A DNA stretch of 8,586 bases, taken from positions 1 through 8,586 of the forward strand of contig CAKURH010000122.1 in NCBI GenBank assembly GCA_934675625.1, read 5' to 3'. The stretch's first letter is position 1; each line of letters begins with the position of its first letter. Made by a program: the position numbers and the translations under genes. The notes beneath the pieces are model-generated. The model was not told the origin of the DNA, did no database searches, and was given only the letters and a program-made list of their open reading frames with translations. Of the stretch, positions 5,743-8,586 are shown piece after piece. The DNA comes from an uncultured Kiritimatiellota bacterium (GTDB lineage Bacteria; Verrucomicrobiota; Kiritimatiellia; RFP12; UBA1067).

Positions 5743-6990
5743 TCATCTCACGGTCATCAGCTCGTCCCAGCGGGTCGTGGGGCGGGAGGAGAGCTTCTGC
5801 CGCTTCATGTGCCACGACCTTGTGCCGAGGCCCTGGGCGGCGGAGAATACCTTGCCCTTGCCGTAGCGGGCGTTGAGGGCGTCAACGGCGGCGTACAGGC
5901 GCGACTTTTCGGCTGGCGGGGTGTCGTCGAAGAGATCGGTCTGGTGCGCCGTGCCGGGCTTTTCGAGGCCGAAGAACACGATTCCCGTCTTGCGGTAGCG
6001 CGTCCCCTCGATGTAGAGGGTGTCCACCTCTTCGCGGATGGCGCGGAGCATCTCGTTCGTCGCGTCCGTGGGCGCGGGGAACACGACCGTGCGCCCCAGA
6101 AAATCGCCTCCTCCGCCCGAGGCGAAGACCTGCGCGTAGATGTTGCACCCCGCCGCGAGAAGCCCGTGTCGGCGAAGTTTGGCGGCTGCCTGCGCGGTGT
6201 AGGCGGCGAGGGACTCCGCAAGCGCCTCCGCCGTCGTGGCAGGCTCGCCGAACGAGCGCGAACAGGAGATCGAATCGGGATCGGCGTCGTAGTCCCGCTC
6301 CTCGTGGCAGGAAACGCCGCGTAGCTCCATCGCCGTCCGTAGGAGCGTCACGCCGCCGATGGAGCGGATCGTGGCGTCCGGAGCGTCCCGCAGGTGCTGG
6401 GCGGTGAGAATGCGCTCGGCGCGGAGCTTGAGCGGCAGCCGCCTCCCCACGCCCCAGACCTCCTGCACGGGCAGGGCGGCGAGGATTTCCGTTGGATCGT
6501 CCGGCATGAGGAACACGCCGTCGGGACGCTTCTTTGCGATGTGGTTGGCGATCTTGGCGAGCGTCTTCGTGGGCGCGAAGCCGACGCCGCACGGGATGCC
6601 GACCCAGCGGAGGATCTTGGCGCGGACGCGCCGCCCGTATGCGGCGTAGTCTGCGGCGGCGGTCGTGGGCGGGAAGATGAACGCCTCGTCGATGGAATAC
6701 TGCTCCACGTCCACGGCCTCTTCACGGAGGATCGAGATGATGCGGCGCGACATATCGCCGTACAGCTCGTAGTTGGACGAGCAAAAGCACAGCTCGCCGG
6801 ACGCTTCGCGGTGCTTGAGCTGGAAGTAGGGTGTACCCATCGGGATGCCGAGCGCCTTGAACTCGTTTGATCGGGAGACGCAGCACCCGTCGTTGTCGGA
6901 GAGGACGGCCACGGGCCGGCCCACGAGGCGGCGGTTGAACACGCGCTCGCAGGACACGAAGAAGTTGTTTCCGTCCACCAGCCCGATCAT
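5743..6990 (-). CDS. umuC: Y-family DNA polymerase V catalytic subunit UmuC
   Basis: The protein has 415 residues, close to the E. coli length of 422. Its role is error-prone translesion synthesis with processed UmuD. Metal-binding motif MIGLVDGNNFF (D6) and YSIDEAF (D101, E102) are intact, as are the UmuC-typical GVGFAPTKTLAKIANHIAKK and SISCSRSFG. QTDLF at 350-354 is a consensus beta-clamp-binding motif. The C-terminal little-finger tail ends WHMKRQKLSSRPTTRWDEL, typical of UmuC rather than DinB. ATG at 6990 overlaps the umuD stop (ATGA) and lies within GGGGAAGAGATG; a longer upstream frame reads through umuD out of register and is not used. GC is high and A/T-ending codons are rare, unlike the abiE genes. 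No terminator is visible between its stop and the abiE promoter. Confidence 0.94.
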   Translation of the reverse strand: MIGLVDGNNFFVSCERVFNRRLVGRPVAVLSDNDGCCVSRSNEFKALGIPMGTPYFQLKHREASGELCFCSSNYELYGDMSRRIISILREEAVDVEQYSIDEAFIFPPTTAAADYAAYGRRVRAKILRWVGIPCGVGFAPTKTLAKIANHIAKKRPDGVFLMPDDPTEILAALPVQEVWGVGRRLPLKLRAERILTAQHLRDAPDATIRSIGGVTLLRTAMELRGVSCHEERDYDADPDSISCSRSFGEPATTAEALAESLAAYTAQAAAKLRRHGLLAAGCNIYAQVFASGGGGDFLGRTVVFPAPTDATNEMLRAIREEVDTLYIEGTRYRKTGIVFFGLEKPGTAHQTDLFDDTPPAEKSRLYAAVDALNARYGKGKVFSAAQGLGTRSWHMKRQKLSSRPTTRWDELMTVR

Positions 6991-7478
6991 CTCTTCCCCG
7001 CGAATCTGTGTATGCAGGCCGTTACCTTGCCGAAGTAGTCCAGCTCCTGTCCGGCGCGGAGGCGGATGACGGGGTAGTTGGGATTGGCTGGCTCCAGGCG
7101 GACACTGCTCTTGTCGCGGCGGTAGGTCTTCACGGTGAAATCGCACCCCTCTAGTGACATTGCTTCGCAATGCTCACTTCGTTCGGGGGATATTTCCACG
7201 CTGGCGATGATCACGTCGCCGTCGGCGGGGCGGAGGGAGCGGTCGACCACCAGCAGGTCGCCGTCGCTGATCCCCGCGCCGTCCATCGAGTCGCCCTCGA
7301 CGCGCACGAAGTACGTGGCGGCCGGACGCTTCACCAGAAGTTCATTCAGGTCGAGAATATCCGCCGAAAAAGCGTCAGCTTTTGAGGGTAGCCGAAGGAC
7401 GAGCGGCTCTTGATACTGCTCGGCCGGCGACGGAAACCCCGCGCAGCACCTTGCGGTCCCTTCGGGCGCTCGTTTCAC
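6987..7478 (-). CDS. umuD: UmuD, LexA-like self-cleaving subunit of DNA polymerase V (S24 peptidase), with insertions
   Basis: The protein has 163 residues against 139 in E. coli. UmuD is cut by RecA-stimulated self-cleavage and then partners UmuC. The cleavage site is visible as CCAGFPSP (A13-G14), the nucleophile Ser64 in EGDSMDGAGISDGDLLVVD, and the general base Lys117 in DFTVK. Compared with E. coli there are about 15 extra residues after the cleavage site (around PLVLRLPSKADAFSAD, 25-40) and about 16 extra before Lys117 (around EISPERSEHCEAMSLEG, 95-111). Both are encoded by hairpin-bearing DNA rich in codons rare elsewhere in this gene. The N-terminal arm is 11 residues shorter. The start is GTG with AGAGGGGAG about 6 bases upstream; no ATG/GTG/TTG exists further upstream in this frame. 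The umuC start overlaps its stop. Confidence 0.9.
   Translation of the reverse strand: MKRAPEGTARCCAGFPSPAEQYQEPLVLRLPSKADAFSADILDLNELLVKRPAATYFVRVEGDSMDGAGISDGDLLVVDRSLRPADGDVIIASVEISPERSEHCEAMSLEGCDFTVKTYRRDKSSVRLEPANPNYPVIRLRAGQELDYFGKVTACIHRFAGKR
7155..7176. repeat. Hairpin inside umuD insertion 2
   Basis: GTGACATTGC (7155-7164) pairs with GCAATGCTCAC (7166-7176, sharing the central TTCG region) with one bulged base; the core CATTGC-TTC-GCAATG is perfect at 7158-7172. It encodes the SEHCEAMS part of the extra 16 residues of UmuD and is flanked by CACTTCGTTCG, a motif style typical of short dispersed palindromes. Confidence 0.75.
7368..7383. repeat. Hairpin inside umuD insertion 1
   Basis: AAAAGC (7368-7373) and GCTTTT (7378-7383) form a perfect inverted repeat with loop GTCA. 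It encodes KADAF in the extra 15 residues after the UmuD cleavage site, and the A/T-ending codons (TCA, AAA, GCT, GCT, TTT) stand out from the rest of umuD. Confidence 0.65.
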
Positions 7479-7514
7479 TCGCGGCTCCCCTCTGAAGCGA
7501 AGCTTCTTCGGTGC
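7446..7514. repeat. Palindrome-rich 69-base segment at the umuD 5' end
   Basis: GCACC (7446-7450) and GGTGC (7510-7514) are inverted ends. Between them lie GAAGC-GAA-GCTTC (7494-7506) and several CGAAG/CTTCG-type words. The segment supplies the Shine-Dalgarno, the GTG start and the first ten codons of the present umuD. It may be an inserted short palindromic element that rebuilt the start; this is inference. Confidence 0.4.
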
Positions 7515-7552
7515 ATTCCCACCGAGCCAGACACTTTTGCTTTTGCGGACAT
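7475..7552 (-). CDS. Possible 25-residue upstream ORF overlapping the umuD start
   Basis: ATG at 7552 opens a frame beginning MSAKAKVSGSVGMHR, whose TGA overlaps the umuD GTG in a GTGA junction. It lies about 20 bases downstream of the predicted transcription start but has no Shine-Dalgarno. It could be a coupled leader peptide or the former N-terminus of UmuD separated by a frame-changing insertion. Confidence 0.3.
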   Translation of the reverse strand: MSAKAKVSGSVGMHRRSFASEGSRE

Positions 7553-7578
7553 GGTAGTGTAGAAATTGATTGCTGTAT

Positions 7579-7587
7579 ATTTTACCA
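7579..7587 (-). promoter_or_regulatory. Extended -10 promoter of umuDC
   Basis: Minus-strand TGGTAAAAT (TG at 7587-7586, TAAAAT at 7584-7579) with no recognisable -35. The expected start near 7572 leaves a leader of about 95 bases before the umuD GTG. TATACAG overlaps the downstream side and resembles half of an E. coli LexA box, but no second half is seen. The 260 bases from 7479 to 7737 hold only this leader and the two divergent promoters. Confidence 0.7.
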
Positions 7588-7675
7588 TATTGGCGAGTGT
7601 GGGCGATGACTTACGCGAGCATAATGGTTCTCGGCCTGCCGTGGAGATGGGAGAGAAAAATCTTGAAATGCCACC

Positions 7676-7704
7676 TTGTGGCTAAATGAGCAATATGATA
7701 TAAT
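7676..7704 (+). promoter_or_regulatory. Promoter of the NUDIX gene
   Basis: TTGTGG (7676-7681), a 17-base spacer, then TATAAT (7699-7704) with an extended TG at 7696-7697. Transcription should start near 7711. The leader contains AAGGCAAA (7724-7731), the same octamer found before the ligase ATG (2178-2185). An imperfect inverted repeat, GCAATAT/ATATGC, covers the -10 and could bind a regulator. Confidence 0.8.
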
Positions 7705-7758
7705 ATGCGCCGTCAACCCCAATAAGGCAAATCCATCATGACGTAGACACAAGAGGAC

Positions 7759-8586
7759 GTGGCGAAGACTGAGGCGTACCGCAAGACCCTCGGCAAGTAC
7801 CCGAAGCCGAGCGTCACGGCGGACATCGTCGCCGTGCGTCCGGCCTATAGCGAACTTGGCGAGGGGCAATGGCGTGAGAACCCGGAGTTCGCCCTTGAGG
7901 TGTTGTTCATCAGGCGTGGTCAATGGCCGTTTGAGGGAAGCTGGGCGTTGCCGGGCGGGTTCATCCGCCCGACGGAAACTGTGGACGAGGGGGCGAGGCG
8001 CGAACTTCGCGAGGAGACCTCCCTTGAGACCGACCGCCTCATCCCCGTCGGCGTGTTCTCGAAGCCGGACCGCGACATGCGGGCGTGGATCATCTCCAAC
8101 GCTTTCGTCTCGGTCCACAGGCGCGGGCAGGGCTTCCATGTCAAGGGCGGTGACGATGCGGCGGTAGCTCGGTGGCTTCTCCTCAAGTCGCCCACCATCG
8201 GGCATGGGCGGTTCTATCTCCCGTTCAACGAGGACGGAAAGCTGGCGTTCTGCCTGACCGGAACTTACCGTGAGGAGGATCTCGGCGGTGGCACGGTCTT
8301 GTCTGTCGAGGACAATCCGCTCGCGTTCGACCATGCCCAGATCATCGCCCAGGCGTTCCTGCGGATGCTCTCGTTCGACACGAAGAAACTTGTATTCTTC
8401 TTCCTGCCGGAGAAGTTCACGCTTTCCAACTACATCGATGTCTATCAGTACCTCACGCGCTACTCCGTCAGCGCGGCCAACATCCCGAGCTTCCGCCGCC
8501 AACTCACGACGACGAAGGAGCCGCTTCTGGAAGTGTGCGAGGGCGAGTGGGAAGACCTCGGAGGTCGCGCCCACGCCCCCGCGAAG
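7759..8586 (+). CDS. NUDIX domain protein with NrtR-like C-terminal domain, 3' end missing; amber codon near the 5' end
   Basis: The frame continues past the right edge (276 codons shown from GTG 7759). The NUDIX domain begins near YPKPSVTADIVAV, and the NUDIX box is intact at residues 67-89 (GFIRPTETVDEGARRELREE then TSL; only the usual late Gly is Ser). The C-terminal part has LAFDHAQIIAQAF (188-200), FLPEKFTLSNY (215-225) and GGRAHAPAK, the layout of NrtR-type NUDIX regulators whose winged helix follows an ADP-ribose-sensing NUDIX domain in control of NAD metabolism. Catalytic residues are present, so hydrolase activity is possible. The best-placed ATG (7738, AAGG 10 bases upstream) is followed by in-frame TAG at 7744-7746, giving MT-stop-TQEDVAK. 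The GTG at 7759 keeps the whole domain but has a poorly spaced Shine-Dalgarno (GAGG only 2 bases away). Either the start is GTG or the gene carries a nonsense mutation. No NAD genes are in view. Confidence 0.8.
   Translation, partial: MAKTEAYRKTLGKYPKPSVTADIVAVRPAYSELGEGQWRENPEFALEVLFIRRGQWPFEGSWALPGGFIRPTETVDEGARRELREETSLETDRLIPVGVFSKPDRDMRAWIISNAFVSVHRRGQGFHVKGGDDAAVARWLLLKSPTIGHGRFYLPFNEDGKLAFCLTGTYREEDLGGGTVLSVEDNPLAFDHAQIIAQAFLRMLSFDTKKLVFFFLPEKFTLSNYIDVYQYLTRYSVSAANIPSFRRQLTTTKEPLLEVCEGEWEDLGGRAHAPAK

Noticed and set aside
5651..5815. N-terminal extension of AbiEi to 236 residues
   Set aside because: It would place the start inside the umuC 3' end and translate the promoter; the ATG at 5650 has a proper GGAGG.
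6991..7170. N-terminal extension of UmuC to 475 residues
   Set aside because: The extension is umuD sequence read out of frame; the family start MIGLVDGNNFF lies at 6990 with an ATGA overlap.
7568..7592. Possible LexA box (CTGTATATTTTACCAT) at the umuDC promoter
   Set aside because: Only the CTGT half matches the E. coli pattern; the expected ACAG half is CCAT. The LexA motif of this lineage is unknown to me, so no operator is called.
7582..8574. 330-codon minus-strand frame opposite the NUDIX gene
   Set aside because: The plus strand carries a clear NUDIX box and NrtR-like motifs; the antisense frame is a composition artefact.

Overview
The window is GC-rich, with genes closely packed on both strands. 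The first gene carries a Listeria-Bacteroides (InlB B-type) repeat and BspA-like leucine-rich repeats. The second encodes a secreted beta-barrel-like protein. Sigma70-type promoters with a consensus extended -10 are easy to find. This mix suits an uncultured Gram-negative anaerobe, possibly of the Verrucomicrobiota/Kiritimatiellae type, but that placement is inference from gene content and no phylogenetic marker was tested.

Layout. (1) 1-2136, plus strand: the 3' end of a large surface protein, a palindromic spacer made of 8-base NCACGGAG units, then a probable outer-membrane beta-barrel protein. (2) 2137-3605, plus: an extended -10 promoter, a PaaK-type phenylacetate-CoA ligase, and a tRNA-Val(TAC) starting 9 bases after its stop codon, followed by an intrinsic terminator. 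(3) 3606-3838: a structured non-coding stretch with a 16-base inverted repeat, repeated GTGTGACG motifs, a plus-strand terminator and a minus-strand terminator. (4) 3839-5725, minus: a type IV toxin-antitoxin pair, AbiEi (antitoxin) and AbiEii (nucleotidyltransferase toxin), driven by a strong promoter; a 28-codon stump of a metallophosphoesterase gene overlapping the toxin stop; and a small basic hypothetical protein behind a 7-codon leader ORF. (5) 5743-7587, minus: a umuDC mutagenesis operon (LexA-like autoprotease UmuD and Y-family polymerase V subunit UmuC). Its umuD carries two in-frame insertions, each containing a DNA hairpin and rare codons, and a rebuilt-looking 5' end. (6) 7676-8586, plus: a divergently transcribed NUDIX protein with an NrtR-like C-terminal domain, cut by the window edge, whose best-placed ATG is followed by an in-frame TAG at codon 3.

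How it fits together. The section between tRNA-Val and umuD looks like accessory DNA. The AbiE part has visibly lower GC than umuC, holds a gene remnant, and lies next to a tRNA, although no integrase or att duplication is in view. AbiE would provide phage defence or plasmid stabilisation, and UmuDC would provide damage-induced translesion synthesis. No completely new multi-gene system is evident. The most unusual signals are the hairpin-bearing insertions inside umuD, the truncated phosphoesterase in the AbiE transcript, the amber codon at the start of the NUDIX gene, and the repeat-rich region behind the tRNA.
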